From positions 34,853-98,852 of the forward strand of contig NZ_JAAKEN010000012.1 of the NCBI RefSeq assembly GCF_011039175.1: DNA of 64,000 bases, given 5' to 3'. Below are positions 63,957-64,000 of the stretch, one piece after another. Each line of letters begins with the position of its first letter. Within the stretch, counting starts at the first letter, position 1. This DNA comes from Slackia sp. ZJ119 (GTDB lineage: Bacteria; Actinomycetota; Coriobacteriia; Coriobacteriales; Eggerthellaceae). The notes below the pieces were generated by a model. That model worked only from the letters and a program-made list of their open reading frames with translations, was not told where the DNA came from and searched no databases. Made by a program: the position numbers and the translations under genes.

Positions 63957-64000
63957 GGAGCTGACAGAGGGACGGAGTATTCGTCAGGCCGGCGCGCCGG
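63957..64000. repeat. Family C palindrome (copy C3), cut by window end
   Basis: GGAGCTGACAGAGGGACGG and the following bases equal the left arm of C2; the right arm would lie beyond the window. Preceded by a G8 run (63951-63958) and by GCCTGCAGCAAAGGGGAG (63917-63934), which also precedes C2. Confidence 0.7.

Overview
The window is a high-GC, gene-dense chromosomal segment of an anaerobic actinobacterium, most likely from the Coriobacteriia (Eggerthellaceae-like, for example a relative of Slackia, Eggerthella or Gordonibacter). This is inferred from the gene set: a type III glutamine synthetase, a giant fused 2-hydroxyacyl-CoA dehydratase activase, a UPF0210/PFL protein, a ferredoxin-linked 2-oxoacid oxidoreductase, surface proteins with C-terminal YG/choline-binding-type repeats, and strong Shine-Dalgarno sites with frequent GTG/TTG starts. 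No rRNA, tRNA, cas gene or complete insertion sequence was seen.

Layout. 1-9.2 kb: 5'-truncated RelA/SpoT, an MBL-fold hydrolase, a Pit phosphate transporter with its DUF47 partner, a UPF0126 membrane protein with a zinc-dependent phospholipase C-like protein, and aspartokinase. 9.4-18.1 kb: HxlR regulator, UMF1-type MFS transporter, aspartate-semialdehyde dehydrogenase, TlyA methyltransferase, PFL-family protein, MetQ-like lipoprotein and BirA. 18.5-26.2 kb: MarR with a MATE exporter, TetR with the 1,624-residue activase. 27-34.5 kb: a secreted PI-PLC with cell-wall-binding repeats, glycosyltransferase, RsmI, a DUF45 metallopeptidase, an Asp/Cys-repeat secreted protein, an Ala/Glu-rich membrane protein and a tiny ferredoxin. 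34.8-43.5 kb: rplM-rpsI behind a structured leader, YbjQ, a DUF3990/HTH pair, a GNAT enzyme, glnN and a two-component system. 43.6-45.7 kb: a DUF4143 ATPase between nested palindromes. 45.9-50.1 kb: a giant surface protein whose signal-peptide codons are out of frame because of a G9 tract. 50.1-53.2 kb: a 3-kb gene-free, repeat-rich region. 53.2-64 kb: guaB, a probable type I toxin-antitoxin locus, LysR / CoA ligase / stand-alone LysR effector domain, a macro-domain protein, a three-gene 2-oxoacid:ferredoxin oxidoreductase and a DUF2442 gene.

Four things stand out beyond the genes. (1) Next to guaB there is an unannotated 26-codon hydrophobic peptide with an oppositely transcribed small RNA overlapping its 3' end, an organisation like TxpA/RatA. 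(2) The G9 tract at 45916-45924 looks like an ON/OFF contingency switch, or a homopolymer assembly error, for the largest surface protein. (3) Three families of palindromic repeats are scattered between genes: family A (ends GGGAAACGCTGA / TCAGCGTTTCCC), family B (long GC-rich imperfect palindromes with exchangeable centres) and family C (hairpins starting GGAGCTGACAG). B and C copies bracket the accessory modules (DUF3990/HTH, DUF4143 ATPase, DUF2442). (4) The 3-kb gene-free region holds a 50-bp-period repeat array in two opposed arms around an AT-rich core, a 290-bp tandem duplication and a long polypyrimidine tract.

Functionally the window combines housekeeping (stringent response, translation, lysine/methionine/threonine precursor synthesis, GMP synthesis, nitrogen and phosphate uptake) with anaerobic CoA and ferredoxin chemistry and a cell-surface programme. 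All assignments come from reading the sequence and from family knowledge; no database search was run.
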